The position numbers and the translations under genes were made by a program. This document shows positions 1 to 13,920 of a DNA stretch of 64,000 bases, piece after piece. Numbering within the stretch: the first letter of the stretch is position 1; every line of letters starts with the position of its first letter. The stretch is from Topomyia yanbarensis. Lineage: Eukaryota > Arthropoda > Insecta > Diptera > Culicidae. The notes under the pieces are model-generated. The model searched no databases and had not been told where the DNA came from. It was given only the letters and a program-made list of their open reading frames with translations. Where the stretch lies: positions 70,927,412 to 70,991,411 of the forward strand of contig NC_080671.1 in the NCBI RefSeq assembly GCF_030247195.1, read 5' to 3'.

Positions 1-1295
1 AAACTAAATACGGGGGTTCCTATTATTGGCATGTTTTGCTGATACACTACCACAATCAAAACAAACTTTTTGTATCCATCATACAGAAAAGAATCACCAG
101 TGCGGCCAAACCAAAACATGAACTTGTAAATATAATGTAATGCAATTTCAGGTATAAGTAATCAATTACTTCAAGTTATTCAACTAATTGTTGATTGCAG
201 ATATTTTATTTTCATTTGCACATACAATTCGGATCAGGAGAAAGCAATGTGTGATAAGAACTTGTCATTCCAGTTGCTAACCTTCGAATGGTTTTTTTCT
301 GCGTGCGCAATTCTGGGCGCTCTTCTACTAACAGCTGATGAGTTTCATTGATGTGCGTGATGTTTACGTTTGTTTTGATCGGCTGAAAAAAGCAGAATGA
401 TTCGATTTACAAATCACACGTTGGCGTTCATGATCTGGATACCTAGTTAGAATCGACGCAAATGGAATATGAGGCATTGTGTTTCAACTAGATTGTTTTT
501 CGATGAGGTGGAAATTGGCACACCCATGAGGCGATAATTGGATCGTTGAGGTGGGAATAGATGCACAGAATGGAACATTTATTTTCATTTATGCTGAAAA
601 TTGAGGCAATTCTGCTAAATAAGCATTATATAGATGTTTAAGAAACAGTACACTGATACTTTATTCTGAGAAAGGTTATAGATAATATGGCTTCTTTTAA
701 ATTTGTTCAAAAAATAGTACGACCCTCTCCCTAATGGTGCCAAAATAGGCTCATCACCCTATATTAAAATTGGCATGAATTATGGCAAAAATAAATTTCG
801 GATTATAATGTAAAGAGTACTACGATTTAAACTTTAAACTCGTTTTTCTCAAAATCAATACAATGTCAGTTAGTCCGGTCTGACTTAACACCGACAAATT
901 AGAACAAAAATCTCCCATCCAGAGAACATTTTCTTTGGAAAACAAATTTACTCTTAGCAGCGCTATTAAAACATCAACCTAGAATTAATATTATGTTTAT
1001 ATCCGACGGGTCGAAATACACACACGGGAAAACCTAATTTCAAATCATCTGACTGAAGCTAATTTCTGGTTGATTCCCGCTAATTACATGCACCGAGCCG
1101 CAAATTTTGAATTGTTTTGCTTCGAAGCTGACGATGGAAGAAGTAAACTAATATCATTCGATAGCCAGCCCATTTGGTTTCGAACTCAAACCTAACCAAG
1201 TACAAAATCTAGGGTCGTACGCGAGTGCGGCATCATTCGTATTGGCAACATACGCTCGTCTGGATGCGGTGTAGGAGGAAACGTGAAAAAAAAAA
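1..1295. other. AT-rich non-coding sequence, nothing recognised
   Basis: No open frame of note, no clear terminal repeats and no tandem structure were seen in this stretch. Base composition is AT-rich like the rest of the non-array sequence. It could be intergenic or intronic DNA or very old transposon remains. Confidence 0.5.
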
Positions 1296-1590
1296 CAAAA
1301 ATCCCGCTTGGTTCGTGCCGGTCTTCAGTTTCCTGTACATTATTTACTGAGCCGCGCGTGTCGGTTCCGGAGCACCTGTCTACCTGTCAACAATGCAATT
1401 AATTTTATTAAAAGTTAAACCAAAAAATGTTTAAAAAATGCAAAAATCCCGCTTGGTTCGTGCCGGTCTCCAGTTTCCTGTACAGCATTTACTGATAAAG
1501 AGTCACTACGACAAGCGTGTATGTGCCAGAACATCCGTCTACCAGTCAACAGTGCAATTAAGTTTCTTAAAAGTTAAACCAAAAAAGTTT
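1296..1590. repeat. Tandem duplication, period 145 bp, two copies
   Basis: The block beginning CAAAAATCCCGCTTGG at 1296 recurs at 1441. Both copies share the following 'TTCGTGCCGGTC' and 'AGTTTCCTGTACA' stretches and end with a shared 'AAAAGTTAAACCAAAAAA' segment. The copies differ by substitutions and a short insertion near 1498-1520, so the duplication is not recent. No coding potential is seen. Confidence 0.75.
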
Positions 1591-1805
1591 ATTATTTTTT
1601 GCAAACATTAATAACTATATTGAGAAGATAGTGTAAACATTTCAGAACGGTTCTCGAAGTACTTTATGAGATATGTCAATTATAGCTGACCTGTTACAGG
1701 GTGTTTAATGTAAAATTGCCTTCTTTGATTTTATACTTGTAATATCTCGCAAAATATTTTAAGATGCTCTTCAAAAATTTTACACAATTTTTTTTCGACA
1801 GTAGT

Positions 1806-3074
1806 TCTAAAGCTAGGGTCTCGGCAGGGCTCCCCGTCAAAATCACTCACTACAATTGCAGACGAAACAGGAAATGTCACCAACTAAAACACTGCTTAAG
1901 GTCAATTACAGCGGGCCGTGATTTTAAAAGTGATGTTCATTGTACGGTTCCGATATGTGCGGGCGTAAATACTTTATGATCGCCTGAATTATCGCGAAGG
2001 GCTCGAGCGTTAGTACGTTAACGTATCCGAACGCGTGTACGTTTGTATGTCGCCTGTGCTAATGTTCATTTAACTTCGTGTGTATAAATTCGATTTTATG
2101 ACTGTGTGTCCTTTCGCATATTCGCGTGTGTTCTTGGATAATCGCACGCAGACCGTGGATCTGATACTGAATTTTCGGTGTACGGTTCAGATTCTAGATG
2201 AAAGTGAGTTCTTCCATATCACTAGAGTTCCCGGTCATGTCGCATTGGAATGTGTTGTCTAGTGGATATGGATGTTATTTTTTGATTGGTCCAACTGAAT
2301 GTATGAACTAAGATGCAAGGACCACAAGAGATCTAAATACTGGACGCAGTGGTTCATCTCTAACAAAAAGAAAGATGCAACGACGGAGGTAAACGTTTGC
2401 CGGACGTCACCGATTCATGGTCGCGCGAACACGGGCGTTTGAGACCGCATTTGTAACTTCGTAAGCGCTAAAACGTTCGCCTTATTACCGGGGTGTTATC
2501 AAGTTTGCCCGTTTGGTGATCGCGAAGGGTTTAAGCGTTCGTATGTTAACGTGTTTGTCTCATGTGTTCGTGTGTATGTGACATTCGATTTTATAATCGT
2601 GTGGCCATTTACACATTTGCGTGTGTTCTTGGGTGGTCACGCGGATTGTCATTCTGACATTCATGTTTCGGTGTACGGTTCACATTCTGACAGGGAATTA
2701 GTTACGCCATATCACTAGAGTTCCCGGTCATGTCGCCATAGAACGTGTTGTCTAATGGATATGAGAGCTTGCTATTTTTTAATTGGTCCAATTGAAGCCA
2801 TGACTTGTGGTACCGAGGATAGATACTACCAGAAGTGACCGATTCATAATCGCGCGAGTGCGGGAGTTTGTAGGTTCACGATTGAGACCTCGTTTGAAAG
2901 TTTATAAATAATTATGCTGGTGCGTTCATCTTATCGGAATGTTATCGTGTTTGCGAAAACGCGGGTGTAAGTTAAGTGGATGATCGCGAAGGGCTCAAGC
3001 GTTTGTATGTAGACGTGTTTGTTGCATGTATAAATTCGACTTTTTTGTCGCCATGGATCGTGTTGTGTAGTATC
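1806..3074 (+). repeat. Satellite-bearing repeat element, copy A
   Basis: The left edge has a ~180-bp non-tandem block (1806-1985, 'GGGCTCCCCGTCA' and 'GCGGGCCGTGAT'). Diverged monomers follow, recognisable by 'ATCGCGAAGGG' near 1993, 2520 and 2985, by 'GTCATGTCGC' near 2236 and 2725, and by 'GATTCATGGTCGCGCGA' at 2411 with its counterpart near 2838. Monomer spacing is about 0.45-0.53 kb. The same block plus monomers recurs inverted at 38370-40000, and monomers alone lie inside both arms of the palindrome. No protein is encoded. It may be a transposon with an internal satellite; the class is not recognised. Confidence 0.75.
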
Positions 3075-3256
<182 letters not shown>

Positions 3257-5344
3257 TATAGAATCTTATAGAAGTACCGCTAAAAGTTTTGCTTTCTGTA
3301 CTCGAATTACACATCGGAAAAAAATAATGGAAAAATTGAATTTTTTATTGAGAATACATTACCGTTTTTATTTCAACTGAATACTTCAAGTTCGAGGCAT
3401 GGTGGCTTACCTAAAAAAAAGAAAAGAAAAATTCAATTACTATCAGCAATCCGAATTATAGCATGAAATAACTAGCATCTTTGCGTCATCGCCATCATCA
3501 TTACCATTCGCACAAAACGGTCAACCCCGTTGCTCGAACTCAGCAGGTTCTGAGTCTAAGAGCTCGTTGCTTACTCTCTCCATCCTATTTACCGACGGAA
3601 AACCAGTTCTGCAGAATATGTATGTGTGGTGGTGGATTGCACTAATATCCATCAACGAGTAATTCTCCAGTAGATTAACTTGTCAGAGCCACAATCAAGT
3701 TTCATTATCAGAATTATTGCTGTCAGTGCAGTGCTTGGCGGAAAGATGTACGTAGTAGGAGTACCACATACTTAGCAGCGGGGACAGTAAGGAGGTACTG
3801 TACGAATTGAATCAGATTAGTGGCATTAGTTGATGTCAGTGAAAATATGGATTGAATTTTTTTCGTAATGATTTTGTTTTCTGTTTTTGGAAGGAATCAG
3901 CCAGAATCACGCTCAGTACAAATCAATCCTGATGCAGTGTATAGTGTATTTTTTGTAGAGGAATAAATTAGATTTTTTTCTCCTTCACACAATAACCTAT
4001 ACACTACACCACAATAAATTATCAAAATCCAACATTTTTTTGTATAATTTTTAGCTTAAATATTAATTTATATTATCCCCTAGGTTGAGGGGTTTGACGG
4101 TACTGCAAGCATCATCAAGCATATTACATGAATCAGTGCTAAAGAACTTTAAGGTGGTAATTGCATTACGCCTCGATAGTGGTGCATCGAGGAGACCGAG
4201 ATGGTTTAGAGACCTTTTTCATGTTTTGTGTTTTTCATACCCTGCACCAACTAACGCTCAACCATTAGCTTGTACGGGCTAGCGTGGCCGACTAGCGGGT
4301 CGACGTGGGTTGCCTTTTCGTAATGTGTTTGTTCAGCAGCTTAACGGCAGTGTTTGTGGACGCGGTTCGCAGTGGTGGTCATTGTGTGTTGATTTATCGC
4401 TCGACATCGTCTTCGTGCACTGGCTAATTAAAAGAGGTGTAGGGGTTGTAGCGTATTGGTGGTTGTGTTGTAAAAAATCTAGTTTTTAGTACTAGTGTAC
4501 AATTGTTATGTGGTTGTCGTATGTCTATCTGTGTATGTATTCGTCTGAGTATTTGTGACAGCTGAATCGGGGAATGGATGCAGAACTGGCGTACATGATA
4601 GAATAGTGGGTAATCCTTCCTAAAATTTATTGGCCACTTTTTACCGGTGTTCAATTCATGCATTCGATTCGATTCATTCGATAAGATAGGATTGGATAAA
4701 TTAAGGTACGATTAAATTGCCGGTCAGCATAGGGTGAAAAAATGCTAACAGAATGCAATTGTCTTAAATGGTAAATGTGTTCTTTTCTTCAACTTTATTA
4801 GCCTTTTTGTTGTTGTAATTTGCTTTTCCATCACTCATGTACATCGAAAACAGTGTCGATAAATTTATACGCTTACGCTTAAATTATTTCCTTTTTTTCA
4901 TTATTCGGCATGTTATTTTTCCTTATATAACTATATCTTAAATCAGATTCATATTAACCCTCACTAACACAATAAATTGCTTACTCTCTCATATGGGGTA
5001 AGGTGGGGCAAATCCGACCGTTGGGTAAACCCGACCCCCCTTTGTTACCGAAAATCAGAAGCACTACGCGAACTAATATCAATGTTGACGTGTAGAGCAT
5101 CGAAAATAACCATAACGGTGGTATGACAGCATTTTATTAGTCTACATTGAGATGTTCATACGACAAAAAGTGTGTTTTTACAACTTTTGATTTGACTTTT
5201 GTGCATCATTGACTACAGGATATTTCTGATTGTTAAAGTGATTGATTTAAGTCCTTCAAAGTGCATAGATGAATTCAATTCAACCTTTTTCATATATTTT
5301 TTTAATTGCATCGTAATGAAAAATGACACTCACAATCTCTCCCA

Positions 5345-6960
<1,616 letters not shown>

Positions 6961-9045
6961 TGGGAGAGATTGTGAGTGTCATTTTTCATTACGATGCAAT
7001 TAAAAAAATATATGAAAAAGGTTGAATTGAATTCATCTATGCACTTTGAAGGACTTAAATCAATCACTTTAACAATCAGAAATATCCTGTAGTCAATGAT
7101 GCACAAAAGTCAAATCAAAAGTTGTAAAAACACACTTTTTGTCGTATGAACATCTCAATGTAGACTAATAAAATGCTGTCATACCACCGTTATGGTTATT
7201 TTCGATGCTCTACACGTCAACATTGATATTAGTTCGCGTAGTGCTTCTGATTTTCGGTAACAAAGGGGGGTCGGGTTTACCCAACGGTCGGATTTGCCCC
7301 ACCTTACCCCATATGAGAGAGTAAGCAATTTATTGTGTTAGTGAGGGTTAATATGAATCTGATTTAAGATATAGTTATATAAGGAAAAATAACATGCCGA
7401 ATAATGAAAAAAAGGAAATAATTTAAGCGTAAGCGTATAAATTTATCGACACTGTTTTCGATGTACATGAGTGATGGAAAAGCAAATTACAACAACAAAA
7501 AGGCTAATAAAGTTGAAGAAAAGAACACATTTACCATTTAAGACAATTGCATTCTGTTAGCATTTTTTCACCCTATGCTGACCGGCAATTTAATCGTACC
7601 TTAATTTATCCAATCCTATCTTATCGAATGAATCGAATCGAATGCATGAATTGAACACCGGTAAAAAGTGGCCAATAAATTTTAGGAAGGATTACCCACT
7701 ATTCTATCATGTACGCCAGTTCTGCATCCATTCCCCGATTCAGCTGTCACAAATACTCAGACGAATACATACACAGATAGACATACGACAACCACATAAC
7801 AATTGTACACTAGTACTAAAAACTAGATTTTTTACAACACAACCACCAATACGCTACAACCCCTACACCTCTTTTAATTAGCCAGTGCACGAAGACGATG
7901 TCGAGCGATAAATCAACACACAATGACCACCACTGCGAACCGCGTCCACAAACACTGCCGTTAAGCTGCTGAACAAACACATTACGAAAAGGCAACCCAC
8001 GTCGACCCGCTAGTCGGCCACGCTAGCCCGTACAAGCTAATGGTTGAGCGTTAGTTGGTGCAGGGTATGAAAAACACAAAACATGAAAAAGGTCTCTAAA
8101 CCATCTCGGTCTCCTCGATGCACCACTATCGAGGCGTAATGCAATTACCACCTTAAAGTTCTTTAGCACTGATTCATGTAATATGCTTGATGATGCTTGC
8201 AGTACCGTCAAACCCCTCAACCTAGGGGATAATATAAATTAATATTTAAGCTAAAAATTATACAAAAAAATGTTGGATTTTGATAATTTATTGTGGTGTA
8301 GTGTATAGGTTATTGTGTGAAGGAGAAAAAAATCTAATTTATTCCTCTACAAAAAATACACTATACACTGCATCAGGATTGATTTGTACTGAGCGTGATT
8401 CTGGCTGATTCCTTCCAAAAACAGAAAACAAAATCATTACGAAAAAAATTCAATCCATATTTTCACTGACATCAACTAATGCCACTAATCTGATTCAATT
8501 CGTACAGTACCTCCTTACTGTCCCCGCTGCTAAGTATGTGGTACTCCTACTACGTACATCTTTCCGCCAAGCACTGCACTGACAGCAATAATTCTGATAA
8601 TGAAACTTGATTGTGGCTCTGACAAGTTAATCTACTGGAGAATTACTCGTTGATGGATATTAGTGCAATCCACCACCACACATACATATTCTGCAGAACT
8701 GGTTTTCCGTCGGTAAATAGGATGGAGAGAGTAAGCAACGAGCTCTTAGACTCAGAACCTGCTGAGTTCGAGCAACGGGGTTGACCGTTTTGTGCGAATG
8801 GTAATGATGATGGCGATGACGCAAAGATGCTAGTTATTTCATGCTATAATTCGGATTGCTGATAGTAATTGAATTTTTCTTTTCTTTTTTTCAGGTAAGC
8901 CACCATGCCTCGAACTTGAAGTATTCAGTTGAAATAAAAACGGTAATGTATTCTCAATAAAAAATTCAATTTTTCCATTATTTTTTTCCGATGTGTAATT
9001 CGAGTACAGAAAGCAAAACTTTTAGCGGTACTTCTATAAGATTCT

Positions 9046-9932
9046 TATTTATTAAAGCATTCATAAATCATTGACACGAGAAACAACTCTCAACCAGCTT
9101 CCACATCGGTTCCTCGAAAAAGTTTCCCGTGACCCAAACTCTCGACCGACTAATAAATCTCATTTCCTACGCAGAATAAAAGAGGTATTGGAAAGCGGTT
9201 CAATTTCCAACGAAAACCACTTAGTGGCAAAATGCGTGCTTCATGCTTCAAATACCTAGCTTTCATCAGAACTCTGCCGCTTGTTGAAACGTGATTCTTG
9301 CGGCTTTTATTATTTCAGTTCGAATTGAAATGTTTTAATCGCGACCACCACCAACACGACCACGCGCCAAAGTTGTTTTCAGTTGGGCAACTTTCGTTTG
9401 AATCGTAACCCCATCCCCGAATCGCACTTCACTGGATCAGGCTTTTTTTTTCTTTAGTCGTTTATACATAAAAACCTGCCACCATCCTTCAGTAAACAGA
9501 ACCAGAGAATGCGCGGTTCGTTTAATTGCTCACGTTGCCCACTGGCACCGCTACCGGAATTCGGTGGGTGTTGTTTTGATGAAGTAGCTGGAATTTCCAT
9601 TGGTGGTTTGGTTTCTTGTTCACGAATGAGAAATTTTGGTAGATATAGGCTGCTCTTAGCGACTTTGTTTGCGTCAAAGGAATTTCTGATAATTTGTACT
9701 TCGGAATTTTTAGGTACCAGTTATTCATTTTGCTCGTCAGAGCTACCTCCCTAGTAACAATTGTGGTTTAATGATAGTTTTGTAGCTACTGATAAAACGT
9801 AGATTGCACTTGTAGCGTGCTATAAAACTTAATTTGTTACTTGGGCTATTATGTATAAAAGTATAACCTTGTAATGATTTCAATACCGACAATGTATTAT
9901 TCTTTCAACGGCACAACAATAATCTCATACAT
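9046..9932. other. Unique, moderately GC-rich sequence without a recognised gene
   Basis: First sequence after the right edge of the palindrome. Short open frames exist on both strands (for example 9509-9754 plus, 9522-9728 minus), but none shows a motif or composition I recognise. It could be intron, UTR or intergenic DNA. Confidence 0.4.
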
Positions 9933-10117
9933 AGGGGCGGGCATAGCGTAGCCGGTAAATCGATTGCTTTGTATGCAGCTCACTTGGGTTCGATTCCCAA
10001 ACCAGCACAAAGGGTTAGAGATTTTTCTGAAGAGATTTCTCTAATCCAATAAAGAGACGAATGACCCAAAGTTAACACCTCTCGAATCGAAACAAAAAGA
10101 AAAATCAAATTTTGCAT
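9933..10117 (+). mobile_element. tRNA-derived SINE
   Basis: A box A-like 'TAGCGTAGCCGG' at about 9944 is followed ~45 bp later by a strong box B 'GGTTCGATTCCC', giving an internal RNA polymerase III promoter. The tRNA-unrelated body includes 'GGGTTAGAGATTTTTCTGAA' and ends in an A-rich tail. This fits mosquito tRNA-related SINEs such as the SINE200 or Feilai types, though I cannot fix the family. It is not a functional tRNA gene: the acceptor stem does not fold and box A is degenerate. Confidence 0.75.
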
Positions 10118-10121
10118 TTTT

Positions 10122-10285
10122 GGTAAATCGATTGCTTTGTATGCAGCTCACTTGGGTTCGATTCCCAAACCAGCACAAAGGGTTAGAGATTTTTCTGAAG
10201 AGATTTCTCTAATCCAATAAAGAGACGAATGACCCAAGGTTAACACCTCTCGAATCGAAACAAAAAGAAAAATCAAATTTTGCAT
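10122..10285 (+). mobile_element. Second, 5'-truncated SINE copy in tandem
   Basis: Repeats 9954-10117 at a period of 168 bp with one difference noted (AAAGTTAAC versus AAGGTTAAC). It starts at 'GGTAAATCGATTGC', so box A is missing while box B is kept. Near-identity implies a recent tandem duplication rather than two independent insertions. Confidence 0.8.
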
Positions 10286-10489
10286 GACTTCAAAAATGAA
10301 ATTGGACACATGTCTTTAATTTGAAAGATGATATTTTTCACCGCTCTGAAGGCCCTCTCGACTCGAAACTTTCTTTAAAAGGATGAAATTAAAAACATTG
10401 GATCAATCCTTTTGCACATTTTCCATTAAACAAAACAATCCATATCGGTTATCCAAAAATTAATTTTATACTTATCCTGAGTAACTTAT

Positions 10490-11150
10490 GCTGTGATCAA
10501 CAAACACACAGAGCTACGAACACAGCGAAATAAAGCATATGAAAATGATCGTTTCGCAGCCTCAATGGATTCTGTATCGGTGCACTTCGTATGTACCCCG
10601 AGTATATGCCTTGGGTGTGCCCCGTATGTGAGATCTGTCCCGTGTTTGTTTTATGCGTGTGTGTTTGTTTTGAGCCGCAAGTGTGCCCAGAGTGCGCCTC
10701 GTGTGTGCCCAGAATACGCCCCGTGTATGCACACTCTGGGCACACACTGAACATACACGGGGAGCACTCTTGGTGCAATAGTGGCACACACGAGAAACAC
10801 ACGTATAGAACACGTCCCATGTAAGCGGAACAAGTATGGGACACGGATGGTTCATACTCACGCAGAGCACGAACACGGAATGCGGGGCACGCACGGGGTA
10901 CGTATGAAGCACGCTCGGAGTACAGACGAGCCACAATCGAAAAACACATGCGGCGCGCTGGTAACTCAAACGGAGAACCCGTGCACTGGGTAAAGGCTGG
11001 AAACGAACGAGGCTTACATGCATAGAACATGCATGGAACGCGGGACATGCGCACACTGAACAAGGACGAACGAAGCACGGATAACGCACTCTAACACACG
11101 GGACTAACGCGCGACGCACTAGTGACATAACAAGCACTGTGCACGGACGC
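10490..11150. repeat. Degenerate GC-rich minisatellite
   Basis: Short imperfect motifs of the type 'GTGTGCCCAGAGTGCGCC' and, in the second half, their inverse type 'GCACGAACACGG' recur every 10-20 bp. Several overlapping frames stay open here (Cys/Arg/His-rich) because of base composition. No protein is supported. Confidence 0.6.
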
Positions 11151-11169
11151 TACTCGAATGGGGCATGAA

Positions 11170-12935
11170 TCAAGAATGTCCGGAATCTCCGGAAACTCCA
11201 GGATCTCCGGAATCTCCAGGATCTCCGGAATCTCCAGGATCTCCGGAATCTCTAGGATCTCAGGAATCTCCAGGATCTCCGGAATCTCCAGGATCTCCGG
11301 TATTTCCAGGATCTCCGGAATTTCCAGAATCTCCGGAATCTCCAGGATCTCCGGAATCTCCAGGATCTCCGGAATCTCCAGGATCTCCGGAATCTCCAGG
11401 ATCTCCGGAATCTCCAGGATCTCCGGAATCTCCAGGATCTCCGGAATCTCCAGGATCTCCGGAATCTCCAGGATCTCCGGAATCTCCAGGATCTCCGGAA
11501 TCTCCAGGATCTCCGGAAACTCCAGGATCTCCGGAATCTCCAGGATCTCCGGAATCTCCAGGATCTCCGGAATCTCCAGGATCTCCGGAATCTCCAGGAT
11601 CTCCGGAATCACCAGGATCTCCGCAACCTCCAGGATCTCCGCAATCTCCAGGATCTCCGGAATCTCCGGAATCTCCAGGATCTCCGGAATCTCCAGGATC
11701 TCCGGAATCTCCAGGATCTCCGGAATCTCCAGGATCTCCGGAATCTCCAGGATCTCCGGAATCTCCAGGATCTCCGGAATCTCCAGGATCTCCGGAATCT
11801 CCAGGATCTCCGGAATCTCCAGGATCTCCGGAATCTCCAGGATCTCCGGAATCTCCAGGATCTCCGGAATCTCCAGGATCTCCGGTATCTCCAGGATCTC
11901 CGGAATCTCCAGGATCTCCGGAATCTCCAGGATCTCCGGAATCTCCAGGATCTCCGGAATCTCCAGGATCTCCGGAATCTCCAGGATCTCCGGAATCTCC
12001 AGGATCTCCGGAATCTCCAGGATCTCCGGAATCTCCAGGATCTCCGGAATCTCCAGGATCTCCGGAATCTCCAGGATCTCCGGAATCTCCAGGATCTCCG
12101 GAATCTCCAGGATCTCCGGAATCTCCAGGATCTCCGGTATCTCCAGGATCTCCGGAATCTCCAGGATCTCCGGAATCTCCAGGATCTCCGGAATCTCCAG
12201 GATCTCCGGAATCTCCAGGATCTCCGGAATCTCCAGGATCTCCGGAATCTCCAGGATCTCCGGAATCTCCAGGATCTCCGGAATCTCCAGGATCTCCGGA
12301 ATCTCCAGGATCTCCGGAATCTCCAGGATCTCCGGAATCTCCAGGATCTCCGGAATCTCCAGGATCTCCGGAATCTCCAGGATCTCCGGAATCTCCAGGA
12401 TCTCCGGAATCTCCAGGACCTCCGGAATCTCCAGGATCTCCGGAATCTCCAGGATCTCCGGAATCTCCAGGATCTCCGGAATCTCCAGGATCTCCGGAAT
12501 CTCCAGGATCTCCGGAATCTCCAGGATCTCCGGAATCTCCAGGATCTCCGGAATCTCCAGGATCTCCGGAATCTCCAGGATCTCCGAAATCTCCAGGATC
12601 TCCGAAATCTCCAGGATCTCCGGAATATCCAGGATCTCCGGAACCTCCAGGATCTCCGGAATCTCCAGGATCTCCGGAATCTCCAGGATTTCCGGAATCT
12701 CCAGGATCTCCGGAATCTCCAGGATCTCCGGAATCTCCAGGATCTCCGGAATCTCCAGGATCTCCGGAATCTCCAGGATCTCCGGAACCTCCGGGATCTC
12801 CGGAATCTCTGAGATCTCTGGAATCTCCAGGATCTCCGGAGTCTCCAGGATCTCCGGAATCTCCAGGATCTCCGGAATCTTCAGGATCTCCGAAATCTCC
12901 AGGATCTCCGGAATCTCCAGGATCTCCAAAATCCA
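11170..12935. repeat. 18-bp minisatellite array, unit ATCTCCAGGATCTCCGGA
   Basis: About 98 copies of an 18-bp unit built of two related 9-mers (ATCTCCAGG and ATCTCCGGA). The centre is highly homogeneous and the edges carry more variants. All frames of ~570-620 codons on both strands follow from the period being a multiple of three; the repeats Pro-Glu-Ser-Pro-Gly-Ser and Arg-Ile-Ser-Gly-Ile-Ser have no flanking coding context. Not a gene. Confidence 0.97.
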
Positions 12936-13920
12936 GAATCCGGAATCCAGAATCTAAAATCTCCAGATCCTCCAAAATCTCCAGAATCTGCAGGATCTCC
13001 AGGATGGAGAATCCGGAATCTAAGATTTAAAATCCATAATTCGGAATCCAGAATCTCCAGATTCTCTTGAATCTCAAGGATTTCCAGTATTTCCAGAATC
13101 CAGAATCTAAATTCCAAAATCCAGAATCATGGATCCGAAATCCAGAATCTCCTGAATCTCCAGTACCTTGAGAATAACCACAATCTCCATAATCTCCAGA
13201 TTTTCCAGAATCTCCAGCTTCTGCACATTCTCCAGAATCTCCAGCTTCTGTTTTCTTGAATCTTCAGGGTCTCTAAATCTAAAATCCAGAATCCGCATCT
13301 CCAGAATCACCAGAATCTTTCCTTTATCCAGAATCTCCACAATATCCAGATTATTCAATATCTCCTGATTCTCAAGAATCTTCGGAATCGCCAGAATCTC
13401 CATAATTTCCAGAATCTCCAGAATCTTCAGGGTATCCAGAATATTCAGAATCCCCAGAGTCTCCAGAATCTCCAAGTTCTCCAAAATTTGTTGAATCTTC
13501 AGAAGCTCCAGATTCTTCAGAATCTCCAGATTCTCTAGAATCTCAAGGATTTTCAGGATCTCCAGATACCAGAATACGGAGTCTAAAATCAAAAAACTAA
13601 TAACAAAGAACCGGAATCCAGAATTCAGAATCTTCAGAGACTCCCGAGTTTCTTGCATCTCCAGAATCTCGAGAATTCAGAATCCGGAATTCAGAATCAA
13701 GAATCGAGAACCGAGGACAGAGAACCTAGAACCAAGTACAGATGATCGAGGACCGAGAACCCTGGATCGGGGACCGAGAACCGTGACGAAACTGGACTAT
13801 CCGATAACCGAGAAAACAAGACGAACCGAAACGAACCAAGAACCTAAAAACCGAGAACCGAGAACCGATAATTGAGAAGCGAGAATTGAGATCTGAGAAC
13901 CAAGAACCGAGAACTAAGCC
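12936..13920. repeat. Decayed 3' flank of the 18-bp array
   Basis: The ordered 18-mer degrades into irregular 'CCAGAATCT' 9-mers up to about 13700, and then into 'GAGAACCGAGAACC'-type motifs up to about 13920. The gradient from homogeneous to degenerate is what expansion inside an older array produces. Confidence 0.8.

Noticed and set aside
9933..10117. Functional tRNA gene
   Set aside because: Box B is good but box A is degenerate, no cloverleaf acceptor stem closes, and the unit continues into a SINE body.
11091..13030. Open frames of 570-621 codons on both strands
   Set aside because: They are produced by an 18-bp tandem unit without stops. Several frames are open at once and the flanks show no coding signal.
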